A stretch of 64,000 nucleotides of DNA, taken from contig CANQIP010000005.1 of NCBI GenBank assembly GCA_947623955.1, forward strand, positions 49,204 to 113,203, given 5' to 3'. This DNA is from an uncultured Clostridia bacterium. GTDB taxonomy: Bacteria; Bacillota; Clostridia; UBA1381. The position numbers and the translations under genes are program-made. The first letter of the stretch is position 1. Each line of letters begins with the position of its first letter. Shown one piece after another: positions 24,653 through 33,558 of this stretch. Under the pieces are notes generated by a model. It worked only from the letters and a program-made list of their open reading frames with translations. It was not told the origin of the DNA and did not search any database.

Positions 24653-25610
24653 TTTCTTTCTTTTTCCCAAACGCGAATATTTTCATAAGCACGAACGTTA
24701 CGGGTACGCCTATTACGGCGGCTATCGCGTAGGCTATTATCGGGCTGCCTCCGACAAAGCGGCTGTAAAGCCATACTATCACGGTCTGGATTATAAAATT
24801 CGGTATATATGATATGAAGAATTTTATAAATTTCACAACACCGAGCTTTTCCTTGAACGTGAGGAAACTGTTCAACAGGTACGATACCACGTTCGACGTT
24901 ATATACCCCGGTATGAACGCGAGCGTCGCGTTCGGTATAAAGAGCGAATATATCGTAGAGAAAATCACGTTGCTCAATGTGTTTATTCCGCCGACTATCA
25001 CGAACGACAAAAACTCGCGCGAGAAGAACATACTGAGTTTTGACGGCTTGTACTCGTTCCACGGGATAAGCTTGTCGCCCTTTATTATCATCGCCTTGTC
25101 CGCAATTTTGGCAAGCGGCGTGTCGGAAAGCGAGTCGGAGTAAAATTCCTCACAGTGCGTGTCTGGCATAACCTCGTTAAGACGCGTTACCTTTTCCGTG
25201 TCGTGACAGTTTTTGCCCGTGTACTTCCCCGTTTTCCTGTCCACGCGTGAGGCTATAAGGTATTTTATACCGAGACGGGCGCATATCGGCGCGAGCAGGA
25301 ACTCGGGCGACGCGGAAATTATAACGTCGTCCGCCCGCTGTCTGCCCTTGTACCACGGTTTTATTTTGTGCTCATTTTTATCCCAGAAGTCCTCTATATC
25401 CGCGTCTACGTCGGGAATATGACGCAAAAAACGATACATTATTTCCTTTGCGCGCGTTTTTTCTATCGCGCCTATTACGTAAAGGAAAAATCCCAGCGCC
25501 ATATACGGAACGGTGAGAAGTATCGACGGGTGCTTTTTCAGGCTGTAAAAGTAAAAATCCTTTGTGCTATCGCTGTCGTAAATCGTTTCGTCAAAATCGT
25601 ATATATTCAA
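24648..25610 (-). CDS. HAD phosphatase fused to GtrA-like membrane domain
   Basis: 320 residues. Residues 1-190 are a HAD-IB type hydrolase: DFDETIYDSD with D5 and D7, motif II ISASPEF, and SDSLSDTPLAKIADKAMIIKG for motifs III-IV. Residues 200-320 have four hydrophobic segments with FVIVGGINTLSNVIFSTIY and ITSNVVSYLLNSFLTF, typical of GtrA proteins, which help move lipid-linked sugars across the membrane. A single chain could dephosphorylate a lipid-linked intermediate and assist its flipping; this is inference. Start is a TTG at 25610 with GGAGG seven bases upstream. Located 12 bases behind ispF, which suggests an isoprenoid-phosphate link. Confidence 0.83.
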   Translation of the reverse strand: MNIYDFDETIYDSDSTKDFYFYSLKKHPSILLTVPYMALGFFLYVIGAIEKTRAKEIMYRFLRHIPDVDADIEDFWDKNEHKIKPWYKGRQRADDVIISASPEFLLAPICARLGIKYLIASRVDRKTGKYTGKNCHDTEKVTRLNEVMPDTHCEEFYSDSLSDTPLAKIADKAMIIKGDKLIPWNEYKPSKLSMFFSREFLSFVIVGGINTLSNVIFSTIYSLFIPNATLAFIPGYITSNVVSYLLNSFLTFKEKLGVVKFIKFFISYIPNFIIQTVIVWLYSRFVGGSPIIAYAIAAVIGVPVTFVLMKIFAFGKKKEK

Positions 25611-25622
25611 AAGCGTTCCTCC

Positions 25623-26090
25623 TTAATCGAGCAGCACGACCGCCATAGCCGAAATACCCTCGCCGCGTCCTTCAAATCCAAGCTTTTCGGTGGTGGTAGC
25701 TTTTACGCTCACCGCGTCAGCGTCAACGCCCAAATCCTCGGCAACGTTTGCGCGCATCTCGTCAATGTACGGCGACATCTTCGGTCGCTGAGCCACTATT
25801 GTAATATCGGCGTTCGCGACCTTGTAGCCCCTGTCTCCGACAATTTTTATTACCTCGCGCAACAATACGCGGCTCGACGCGCCCTTATATTTCGGGTCTG
25901 TGTCGGGGAAATGCTTGCCTATATCACCCATAGCAGCCGCACCGAGTATCGCGTCCGACAGCGCGTGGAGCGCAACGTCCGCGTCGCTGTGACCGAGCAG
26001 TCCTTTTTCATACGGTATCTTAACGCCGCATATTATACAGTCGCGTCCTTCGACAAGCTTGTGTACGTCGTAGCCCTGTCCTATTCTCAT
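25623..26090 (-). CDS. ispF: 2-C-methyl-D-erythritol 2,4-cyclodiphosphate synthase
   Basis: MEP pathway enzyme forming the cyclodiphosphate from CDP-methylerythritol phosphate. 155 residues, full length. Motifs: GQGYDVHKL (zinc ligands), [19 protein letters not shown], the [11 protein letters not shown] loop, and [16 protein letters not shown] at the end. It overlaps ispD by four bases (ATGA), the common arrangement. Confidence 0.97.
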   Translation of the reverse strand: MRIGQGYDVHKLVEGRDCIICGVKIPYEKGLLGHSDADVALHALSDAILGAAAMGDIGKHFPDTDPKYKGASSRVLLREVIKIVGDRGYKVANADITIVAQRPKMSPYIDEMRANVAEDLGVDADAVSVKATTTEKLGFEGRGEGISAMAVVLLD

Positions 26091-26776
26091 TCTATCTCTC
26101 CCCTGCCTCTTAAAATCTCCTCCGCGATAATCATGTCGATCGGAGTTGTAAGCTTTATATTGTCGTAGCTGCCTTCGCTTATTTTTACCCTTTTGCCGTA
26201 ATGCTCCGCTATCATGCAGTCGTCGGTCGCATTGAAGTCCTCTTTTGCCGCCCTCTCGTGCATGGCGAGTATATCGGCGGTGTAAAACGCCTGTGGGGTC
26301 TGAATTAAATACGTGCTTTCACGGTCGGGCGTACCCGTGATGTACCCCTTTTCGTCGGCGGTTTTGAGCGTGTCCTTGCATTTCACGCCCACGGCTGCCG
26401 CGCCGAAGTGTATACAGTCCTCCAAAGCCGCGTTGATTTCCTTATCCGTCACAAGAGCGCGCGCGCCGTCATGGATAAGCACAATATCGCCCGTCGCTTT
26501 TTTTAGACCGTTATACACGGACTGCCTGCGCGTCTCGCCGCCTTCGGTTATACAGGCGACCTTTTTAAAGCCGCTGCCGCGCACTGTTTCACTGCACGCG
26601 TCAATATCGTCCGCGCCCGTTACGACCACTATTTCGTCTATATTTTTATTCCATTCAAACGCCGACAATGTGAAATGTATCACCTCGCGTCCGCCGATAG
26701 TGAGAAAGACCTTGTTCCGTTCCGCACCCATACGCGTACCCTTACCGCCGGCAACGATTACAGCCGTAATTTTCAT
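26087..26776 (-). CDS. ispD: 2-C-methyl-D-erythritol 4-phosphate cytidylyltransferase
   Basis: MEP pathway enzyme coupling CTP and MEP. 229 residues with the nucleotidyltransferase loop [26 protein letters not shown], and the C-terminal [11 protein letters not shown] region. CTGGAGGATAAT before the ATG is a clear ribosome site. Lies behind carD, as in Bacillus and other Firmicutes. Confidence 0.96.
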   Translation of the reverse strand: MKITAVIVAGGKGTRMGAERNKVFLTIGGREVIHFTLSAFEWNKNIDEIVVVTGADDIDACSETVRGSGFKKVACITEGGETRRQSVYNGLKKATGDIVLIHDGARALVTDKEINAALEDCIHFGAAAVGVKCKDTLKTADEKGYITGTPDRESTYLIQTPQAFYTADILAMHERAAKEDFNATDDCMIAEHYGKRVKISEGSYDNIKLTTPIDMIIAEEILRGRGEIE

Positions 26777-26810
26777 ATTATCCTCCAGTATTTTACCGCA
26801 ACATAAATCA

Positions 26811-26835
26811 GCACATTTCCGATTAAGAAATGTGC
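26811..26835 (-). terminator. Hairpin between carD and ispD
   Basis: GCACATTTC / GAAATGTGC with a seven-base loop, ten bases after the carD stop. No strong T-run, so partial read-through into ispD-ispF is likely. Confidence 0.55.
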
Positions 26836-26844
26836 CGAAAATCC

Positions 26845-27330
26845 CTATATTAGCGCCTCAACCGTATCGTTCATAATGCTCTCAATATCGCCCATATCGG
26901 CGACCTCCGAAAGCACAAGCTCGCTTACGACTATCTGTTTCGCGCTGCCGAGCGTCTTGCGCTCGCTTGTGGAAAGTCCTTTTGTTTTGTCACGGTACAT
27001 AAGTTCCTTTACGACCGAAAGCACCTGGTATATATCGCCCGACTTTACCTTTACGAGGTTGTCGCGCTGACGCTTGTTCCAGTTGCTGTCGTCCTCAACG
27101 TCCGCGTCGCGGAACGACTGCAAAGCCTTCTTCGCCTCATTCTTGTCAATCACGGGGCGGATACCTATCCCCTCCGCGCTTTCAATGGGTATATTTGTCA
27201 CCATGTTACCGATAGCAAAACGAACAACGTAATACTGACGCTTTACGCCGACAATTTCCATTTCTTTGATTTCTTCAACTGTGCCCGCGCCGTGCATAGG
27301 GTGCACGACCTTGTCGCCGACGAAATACAT
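26845..27330 (-). CDS. carD: CarD-family transcription factor
   Basis: 161 residues. N-terminal RNA-polymerase interaction domain with a Tudor fold (VGDKVVHPMHGAGTV, then RQYYVVRF and NMVTNIPIE) and a helical C-terminal domain rich in K and E (KGLSTSERKTLGSAKQIVVSEL). CarD/CdnL binds RNA polymerase beta and stabilises the open complex. I chose the ATG at 27330 with AAAGGCGG seven bases upstream; a TTG six codons earlier overlaps that site. Confidence 0.93.
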   Translation of the reverse strand: MYFVGDKVVHPMHGAGTVEEIKEMEIVGVKRQYYVVRFAIGNMVTNIPIESAEGIGIRPVIDKNEAKKALQSFRDADVEDDSNWNKRQRDNLVKVKSGDIYQVLSVVKELMYRDKTKGLSTSERKTLGSAKQIVVSELVLSEVADMGDIESIMNDTVEALI

Positions 27331-27375
27331 CCTTTTACCGCCTTTCAATATTAAGCCGAAATTTCCCTTGATTAT

Positions 27376-27404
27376 ATTATATCACCTTTTTCCAAAAAAG
27401 TCAA
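27376..27404 (-). promoter_or_regulatory. Promoter of carD
   Basis: Minus-strand TTGACT (27404-27399) and TATAAT (27381-27376), 17-bp spacer. Confidence 0.87.
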
Positions 27405-27431
27405 TTTCGAGTTTATAAATTTTTCCAACAA

Positions 27432-27461
27432 AAAACCGCCCCGAATTTTCGGGACGGTTTT
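27432..27461 (-). terminator. Terminator after the secreted Big-domain protein gene
   Basis: AAAACCGCCCCGAA / TTCGGGACGGTTTT with one mismatch; the minus strand continues into TTTTTTG. Acts for the gene at 27483 and could stop the other strand as well. Confidence 0.88.
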
Positions 27462-27482
27462 GTAGGAAGTGAGAGGTTTATG

Positions 27483-29759
27483 TTAAAATCTTGTCCATGT
27501 GTATACTCTTATCTTATCCGTTTCGGGATTGAAGTCCTTCGGCAAATCATATCCCACGGCGACATTTGTTTCGCCCATAGCGATCGTGTCGCCGAAGGTT
27601 TGTATCGTTTTAACGTCTACAAGCGCGTTGCTGCGATATATGGCAAACACAAATGTAACGTCGTCCTTGTAATTGAATTTTTTATTCAAATACAGCTTTT
27701 CTATTCTCGTTTTATCCTCGTTTACGCCGATATTTATTATCTCAAAAATATCGCGTGACAGAACTTCTATCTCCTGCGTTTTAACGGTTGTTCCCGAAGT
27801 AAGACGTATCTTTATTTTCTGCGCCTGTGCCGTCGCACTTACGGTAAGAAGTCCCTCGCCGTTTATTTTAATGGGGGCGTTATCGCCGGTTATTACCTTA
27901 TCACTGCTGTCGAGGACTTCCCATTTAAGTCCTGCGGCGTCCTTTATCGGCAAGCCGTTATATGATACTGTCGCCGTTGCCTGGAGAGTATCTCCCGCGT
28001 ATACGTGGTCACTCGCCACATCTAAGGTAAGCTCGTTTGCCGATACTGATGTTATTTTTATGTTGTCAACATATGTACCCGCCTGAACCTCCAACTTGCC
28101 GTAACCCTTATTGTTTCGCTGGTTGAGACCTGTAAATGTCTGCGGCGTTTCCGCAAGTGTTCCGTCATCGTTATACGTGTAAACATTGCACGACGCGTCT
28201 ACTCCGGCGGAGTAAATCATCTCAAAATGATACCACTTATTTTTATCTATATTACCTATCAAAGTCGAGTACTTGCTGCCGCCGGTTTGCTGTGCAAAAT
28301 TCGTACTGTTGAGAACAAAGCTTGAATTTTCCGTACCGTCTTCTCTTTTCAGCCTGAATCCACTGCCCTCCGCGTCAAGCTTAAAATCAAGCTCCGTAAG
28401 GATATATCCGTCTTTATTGCCAAACTGGAAAGTCGTCGCGGATGCTGTATGATACGCCGCCGAGCCGTCTGCGGAAACAGTATCTCTGTCAGCGGTGTCA
28501 ACAGCCGTTTCACAAGCGTCAGTGAGATACACCGTTTCTGTGAGGCTGTCGGCTTTTGTTATATTAACCGGAATCGCGTTTGACACCTTTCCGCTTATAC
28601 TTTCGGCGCGGACGTATATCTTCTGCGGAAGAACGCTCTCGTCCACGTCAAGATTACCGTTTACAAGTTTAATGTGCGTATTTCCGTTCACCTTTAAATT
28701 GTCGGCATTGTAAACCTTCCATACAACGTCGCCTTCCTCCAAGGTGACAAGACTCCCCTGCTTTGTCGCCGTAACCGTGTATGTGCCGCTTTCTCCTGCC
28801 TTTATTTCACCTGCGCCCGCGACGGTGATTACGTCAAACTTCTCATCGCCTGTGTCAACGGCTTTAACTGTAATCTCCTTTGTGCCGACAAGCTCCTGTT
28901 CGCCGAATGTCGCTTTTGCTTGAACCGTTACGGTCTGAGCCGTTGCGGTAATGTCAGCCACGAGCGCATTGCTGTTAAGCGAAACGCCGGTCGGGTTTCC
29001 GACAAGCGACCACTCCACGGGATATTTCGTAAACTCAACTTCGCCGCGTTTCATGGTATAATCAAGCGAAATATTCGTTCCCGCGTCCATCTCATCGTTT
29101 ACGGCTGTTGTTGTAATCTCAATTGTATCGGGGTTTTCCTGAACGATAAGCACGTTATCGACCGTTACGTTTGTACCCTGCATATAGCTGAAATGTCTGT
29201 CGCTGGCATCGAGATTTCTGAAATCCATGCTTGACGTTTCCTTAACTTGAGTTCTATTACCGCTTTCCTCATATTTATAAAGTCTGCACGTCGGGTGATG
29301 ATTATCATCACCGGTAACGCCTTCTATTTCCATAGCGTACCAAGCACCTACGGTAAAATCGCCGAGTTCTTGATAATCATTAGTTCCGCTGCCTGTCTTC
29401 GTCCGCAGTTTATCTCCGCTAAAGGAAATATCCGGACCTTGCGCGTTGCTGCTTGTGTCACTTCTGATATTCAGATTTCCTGCGTCCGTATCAAACTTAA
29501 AATCAAAGCTCAGCAAAAATTCTTTCGTCGAGTCAAATCCGGTTGTGTTGCCTTTAAGATTGAACACGTCGGCAGCTGTCCCTTCGATTTTCAGTGCCTT
29601 GCCGTCGGCAGTGGTTCTGCCTTCAGCCGTGCCGCTGTCAAATGTACTTTTAAGCGCCTCAACGTCATAATCCGCTTTCGTATAATCCGCCGAAACGGGC
29701 AGCGCCGCGGCGGAAACGACCATAGCCGCCGTTAATAAAATCGATAATAATTTCTTCAT
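27483..29759 (-). CDS. Secreted protein with two concanavalin-like/Big-like repeats
   Basis: 758 residues with a signal peptide (KKLLSILLTAAMVVSAAALPVSA). Two units follow: a beta-sandwich of the LamG/concanavalin type (about 30-215 with FLLSFDFKFDTDAG; and about 425-600 with YILTELDFKLDAEGSGF), each followed by Ig-like (Big) segments (about 220-310, and about 605-700 with LDVASDHVYAGDTLQA). I see no catalytic residues, no SLH, no LPXTG, so it is likely a carbohydrate-binding or scaffold protein released outside or held by unknown means. It lies 14 bases behind the GH2 gene on one message. AAAGGAGG before the ATG. Substrate unknown. Confidence 0.8.
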   Translation of the reverse strand: MKKLLSILLTAAMVVSAAALPVSADYTKADYDVEALKSTFDSGTAEGRTTADGKALKIEGTAADVFNLKGNTTGFDSTKEFLLSFDFKFDTDAGNLNIRSDTSSNAQGPDISFSGDKLRTKTGSGTNDYQELGDFTVGAWYAMEIEGVTGDDNHHPTCRLYKYEESGNRTQVKETSSMDFRNLDASDRHFSYMQGTNVTVDNVLIVQENPDTIEITTTAVNDEMDAGTNISLDYTMKRGEVEFTKYPVEWSLVGNPTGVSLNSNALVADITATAQTVTVQAKATFGEQELVGTKEITVKAVDTGDEKFDVITVAGAGEIKAGESGTYTVTATKQGSLVTLEEGDVVWKVYNADNLKVNGNTHIKLVNGNLDVDESVLPQKIYVRAESISGKVSNAIPVNITKADSLTETVYLTDACETAVDTADRDTVSADGSAAYHTASATTFQFGNKDGYILTELDFKLDAEGSGFRLKREDGTENSSFVLNSTNFAQQTGGSKYSTLIGNIDKNKWYHFEMIYSAGVDASCNVYTYNDDGTLAETPQTFTGLNQRNNKGYGKLEVQAGTYVDNIKITSVSANELTLDVASDHVYAGDTLQATATVSYNGLPIKDAAGLKWEVLDSSDKVITGDNAPIKINGEGLLTVSATAQAQKIKIRLTSGTTVKTQEIEVLSRDIFEIINIGVNEDKTRIEKLYLNKKFNYKDDVTFVFAIYRSNALVDVKTIQTFGDTIAMGETNVAVGYDLPKDFNPETDKIRVYTWTRF

Positions 29760-29773
29760 TCTCTCCGCCTCCT

Positions 29774-32700
29774 TTACTGCGCCTTAGTGTACGTAACGGT
29801 CTTGTTATCGTCGTCCTGCTGTACGCCGACGCCGATATAACTAAACACAATCGAGTGTACAAAAAACTCTCCGCCAATAACCGATGCGCCTTGTACCGTT
29901 TCGTTTGAATCATTCATATTGCCGTTCTTGTAAAGCTGGTTCTCGCCTTCTTTAATAGTGTAGTAATCACTGCCGACCGTTATTTTAAGCGTATGAACTC
30001 CATCAGCATCAGTCGTTATCTCATTCTGAATACCGAGCTTGTCAAGTATCGGCTTTGCCGGGCTGTATATTCCCGACGGAGTACCCTTGCGTGAACGGAT
30101 ATTATCCGCAAGGGTAAGCTTTTCACTACCTACATATGTGTCGTAGTAAACGTTCGTGTCTACTTCCTTCTCGATGAGTATTTTGCTCCAATCCACATCA
30201 AACGCTTTAATGAGCGCCTGCATCGGATTTACGTTCGAACTTACCGGCGCGTTAGCCGAAAGTCCGGGAGCGAGATGTGAAGGCATTACCTCTGTAAGTC
30301 CGTTCTCCGTGGGAGCGGCAACTGACGTGATCGTTACGCTCGCGGGCATCATACCGTCAATATCCATCTTCGCGGTAAGCTTAAAGTCGCCGGCGTTTCT
30401 TGTGGATTTTACGAAAATTCTGTTTGTGCCGTTTTCGGCGTATACGAAATTCTTGCGGATCGTCGACGTATCCGGCGTAAGACCCTGGAAGTACTTGGAA
30501 ATCGTACCCTGAGAGTTCGGGAAACAGCCTGCGCCCGTACCGGAGTTATAGCCGCCCAGATACGTACCTTCGCCGGTGTATTCAAAGCTGATCTTATCAT
30601 AGTTGAGTACACATACGTTGCCGTCCTTATCCACAACCTCAACATCGATATACGCTATATCCGAGCCGTCGGCGCGCCAGTCGCTTACGGTTTTGCCTTC
30701 ATCGTCGGTCTTAACCGCCGTGTGCGGAGTAAGTCTGATTTCAACGGGATCTCCCGTGCGTACCTTTTTATCCGTCGCGTCCTTTATCTCATCGCCGTTT
30801 ACGTCATACGCTTTCGCGACAACCGCGTCGCCCTGCGTAACGTCAATATTGTCAAACTGATAGATAAACGTGCTGTCAGCCGAGTCATCCGTGCCGATAA
30901 GAGTTTCCTTATCGCCGTCAACTCTGTAAAGCTCTACCTTTGAAACATCCTTTGAGCCGATTACATAAACGGTTTTTGTCTTCGGATCACGCTTCAATTT
31001 CTCTGTTGTGTAATCGTCATACCAAATTCTGTTACCATTCTTATCGGTTCCGAGATCAACCTCTTTTGTATTGAAATAGTTATATGTGTCGTCGCTCTCC
31101 TGCGGGTAGCTCCAGTGACCAACAATGTGTACCGCCGGAGTATCGGAGTGTGCGACACGCGTACCCTCGAACATTTCCTTTGTCTGTCTTACGGGGTCAA
31201 CACGTCCCGAGGTACGGCAGTTTTCCGAAGCGGAATTACGTCCGTGCATGTTTGAATCTGACCATACCATCATCGCCTCCGCCGAGTACAGGCTCTGTCC
31301 CTGACCGGCGCGGTTTGAATAGTAGCCATTGTATTCGCGGATATTGCTTACGGTGATGCTTTCCTGCGTCTGATCGTGCGCGTCATAGCCATCCATCTTT
31401 GATGTACCGTGCAGCGCCTTATTTACATAATCATAGTCGGGCGGCGAATAATCGTCCCATACGCGCCTCGGCGATTCCTCGCGGGCGTATTCGGTTTCCA
31501 TAATGGGTCCCGGTTTGCCGTTTGTCGTCATTGCGTTCTTCGCGTTTGACGCATAGTTGCCGTACATTGTTCCGGCATAGTTACCGTCGTAATTGATCTG
31601 ATTTGCAAGCTGCGTTGAGCGCGCACCGATAAAGCGCATACCGTATGGGTCAATCGTGTTACGAAGTTCCGCCATCTCATTCGCGTGAGCCGCGCTTACC
31701 GGGCTGTTACCTGTCTCATAGAACAGTACGGAGGGGCTGTTTCTGAAATAAATCATTGCGTCACGCATAGCCTCGACACGCTGCGACCACGCTCTGCCCT
31801 CCGCGTCGCCTTCCTTGTCGCCCGCGGGACATACGACGATTACGCCGTAGCGGTCCGAGGAGCGAACCTCAGGCGGCTTGGGAGTAACGTGCATCCAACG
31901 GATGAAGTTTGCGTTGTTCTCCTTTAAGAGAGCCATATCGTAGTCCTGCAGCCAGTCGGGAGCCACTCCGATTACAGCCCATTCGTTTGTCGAACGCTGC
32001 GCGTAGCCTTTGAGCCATACCGGCTTGTCGTTTATAAGCACACCCTGCTGCGGGTCATAGCTTACCTTTCTGAAACCGGTGTCCTTCTTCTGAACGTCAA
32101 CGACCTTGCCTGTAGAGTCCTTCAGAATGGTGTAAACCGTGTAAAGATACGGGTCTGTATCCGTCCACAGACGCAAGCCGTCCGCTGCATAGCTTGCCTT
32201 GATATGCGTAACGTCCGGTGTATTTACCTTCGTTATGCCGACCGGATTGTCTATATTCTTTTGATTGTATACGTTATCATCCGAAAGCGATTTGTCGGGA
32301 TTTACGCTGCCTTCAACGGCTGTTTCGTAAACAACGCCCTTATCGGTTGCAGCCGCTACGTTTGTCTTTGCACTTTCAAACGTGTACGCGAGGTTGCCGT
32401 CATTGTCAACGACGTCTACCTGCAGCGTATATTCGCCCGCCGCACCGCTTTCGTTTCTTACCTCCGCGTCAACGTTGATCGTCGCCTTGCCCGTGCGGCA
32501 GTCCTCAAAATTATCGGCGTATATGTAGTTACCCGTCGTTTTGAGGTTGTTGTACAGCGGTAACGTCTGGTATACTCCGCCCGTCACGTGCAGATACGCG
32601 TCGTAAACAAGTCCCGCCTGCGTCTCGTTAAAGCTGCGGACGTTCCACTGATAGCCCGTGCCTATTTTACCCGAACCGTTTGAATCTCCGATACTTGTGG

Positions 32701-33355
32701 TAAAGTTATTCGGCGTGTAGCTCGACGCCCACGCGTCGCCCGGAACCGTTTCATACGCGAAACGCTTAGAGTTTCCACTCGTCGCGGAACAGTCGTTCGC
32801 AATAGCGATAAGCGCGGTTTCGCCTGATTTTACAAATTTCGTGATGTCAAAGCCCATAGGCGCGGTGCCCGCCTCGTAGTAGCCTACTTTTTGACCGTTT
32901 ACCCATACATAAGCCGCCTGACGGATGCCTTCAAGCTCGAAGAACACCTTTCCGTCCGTCGGCAGTGTCGGCACGGTAAACGTCTTTCTGTACAGGAACA
33001 CGCCCAGTCGTCCCATACCGCCGCCCGCGTCCTTTGTGTTGGACGTGAACGCATCCTCGCCGTTAATTCCGTGAGGAATTGAAACGGTATCCCACGAGCT
33101 GTCGTCGTAGCCGACTTCATAGAATTGTTTGCCGCCCGCGGCAACCGATTCCCATGCCGCTGTCGCGGATTTTCCCATTCCGTCTTCGGTCTCCTTGAAT
33201 TTCCAGTCAAGGTTCATGTTGTACGTAACCGACGGGCTTTCCGGTTCGGTGTACGCCTCGCCGACGCCGTTGTCCGCTTTTGCGGCTAACGGCAGGGCTG
33301 TGAACATTGACGCAATCATAGCAAGAGTTATGATTGCAGAAACAATTTTTTTCAT
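29774..33355 (-). CDS. Secreted glycoside hydrolase family 2 protein
   Basis: 1193 residues with a signal peptide (KKIVSAIITLAMIASMFTALPLAAKA). GH2 layout: sugar-binding jelly roll (about 35-210, GRLGVFLYRKTFTVP, GIRQAAYVWVNGQKVGYY), immunoglobulin-like domains, and a TIM barrel (about 430-700). The probable nucleophile is E622 in TEYA. The usual acid/base NE pair is replaced by NS (N550-S551); E547 in YETGN may serve instead. The C terminus (about 1075-1193) resembles a stalk-type copper-amine-oxidase N domain. Start at 33355 follows AAGGAGGAG; the upstream frame lacks a signal peptide. Divergent from an AraC regulator, which probably controls it. Substrate unknown; galactoside or uronide both possible. 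Confidence 0.86.
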   Translation of the reverse strand: MKKIVSAIITLAMIASMFTALPLAAKADNGVGEAYTEPESPSVTYNMNLDWKFKETEDGMGKSATAAWESVAAGGKQFYEVGYDDSSWDTVSIPHGINGEDAFTSNTKDAGGGMGRLGVFLYRKTFTVPTLPTDGKVFFELEGIRQAAYVWVNGQKVGYYEAGTAPMGFDITKFVKSGETALIAIANDCSATSGNSKRFAYETVPGDAWASSYTPNNFTTSIGDSNGSGKIGTGYQWNVRSFNETQAGLVYDAYLHVTGGVYQTLPLYNNLKTTGNYIYADNFEDCRTGKATINVDAEVRNESGAAGEYTLQVDVVDNDGNLAYTFESAKTNVAAATDKGVVYETAVEGSVNPDKSLSDDNVYNQKNIDNPVGITKVNTPDVTHIKASYAADGLRLWTDTDPYLYTVYTILKDSTGKVVDVQKKDTGFRKVSYDPQQGVLINDKPVWLKGYAQRSTNEWAVIGVAPDWLQDYDMALLKENNANFIRWMHVTPKPPEVRSSDRYGVIVVCPAGDKEGDAEGRAWSQRVEAMRDAMIYFRNSPSVLFYETGNSPVSAAHANEMAELRNTIDPYGMRFIGARSTQLANQINYDGNYAGTMYGNYASNAKNAMTTNGKPGPIMETEYAREESPRRVWDDYSPPDYDYVNKALHGTSKMDGYDAHDQTQESITVSNIREYNGYYSNRAGQGQSLYSAEAMMVWSDSNMHGRNSASENCRTSGRVDPVRQTKEMFEGTRVAHSDTPAVHIVGHWSYPQESDDTYNYFNTKEVDLGTDKNGNRIWYDDYTTEKLKRDPKTKTVYVIGSKDVSKVELYRVDGDKETLIGTDDSADSTFIYQFDNIDVTQGDAVVAKAYDVNGDEIKDATDKKVRTGDPVEIRLTPHTAVKTDDEGKTVSDWRADGSDIAYIDVEVVDKDGNVCVLNYDKISFEYTGEGTYLGGYNSGTGAGCFPNSQGTISKYFQGLTPDTSTIRKNFVYAENGTNRIFVKSTRNAGDFKLTAKMDIDGMMPASVTITSVAAPTENGLTEVMPSHLAPGLSANAPVSSNVNPMQALIKAFDVDWSKILIEKEVDTNVYYDTYVGSEKLTLADNIRSRKGTPSGIYSPAKPILDKLGIQNEITTDADGVHTLKITVGSDYYTIKEGENQLYKNGNMNDSNETVQGASVIGGEFFVHSIVFSYIGVGVQQDDDNKTVTYTKAQ

Positions 33356-33382
33356 GCTTACTCTCTCCTCCTTGAAATTTTT

Positions 33383-33408
33383 ATCCGCCTTGTACGTCCG
33401 CGGCGGAT
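33383..33408 (-). other. Hairpin in the GH2 gene leader
   Basis: ATCCGCC (33383-33389) pairs with GGCGGAT (33402-33408) with a 12-base loop, between the promoter and the ribosome site. The run TAAAAATTTC behind it is too weak for a terminator; it may stabilise the message. Confidence 0.5.
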
Positions 33409-33419
33409 TATGCACCTTG

Positions 33420-33443
33420 CATAATTATTCTTTTGAATAATTA
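33420..33443. promoter_or_regulatory. Candidate regulator site A, with inverted repeat
   Basis: CATAATTATTCTTTTGAA (33420-33437) matches site B at 33486-33503 in 15 of 18 bases. Within it, TAATTATTC and GAATAATTA (33422-33430, 33435-33443) form a perfect inverted repeat. It lies in the start of the GH2 transcript. Assignment to the AraC protein is inference. Confidence 0.5.
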
Positions 33444-33458
33444 CATATTTCTGTTATA

Positions 33459-33487
33459 ATTATATCACGGTGCAAAAATCTTTTACA
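33459..33487 (-). promoter_or_regulatory. Probable GH2 promoter
   Basis: Minus-strand TATAAT (33464-33459) with a poor -35, TGTAAA (33487-33482), 17-bp spacer. A weak -35 touching site B fits an activator-dependent promoter. Confidence 0.55.
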
Positions 33488-33503
33488 TGATTATTCTTGC
33501 GAA
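33486..33503. promoter_or_regulatory. Candidate regulator site B
   Basis: CATGATTATTCTTGCGAA, the second copy of the direct repeat, 66 bp from site A. It overlaps the upstream edge of the GH2 -35 and lies six bases before the -35 of the AraC gene, so one site could act on both promoters. Confidence 0.5.
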
Positions 33504-33508
33504 ATATA

Positions 33509-33537
33509 TTGCAAATCTTGCTGTTATGTGTTATAAT
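33509..33537 (+). promoter_or_regulatory. Promoter of the AraC regulator gene
   Basis: TTGCAA at 33509-33514 and TATAAT at 33532-33537, 17-bp spacer. Confidence 0.8.
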
Positions 33538-33558
33538 TGTGTAAAGGAGGCGGTAAAT

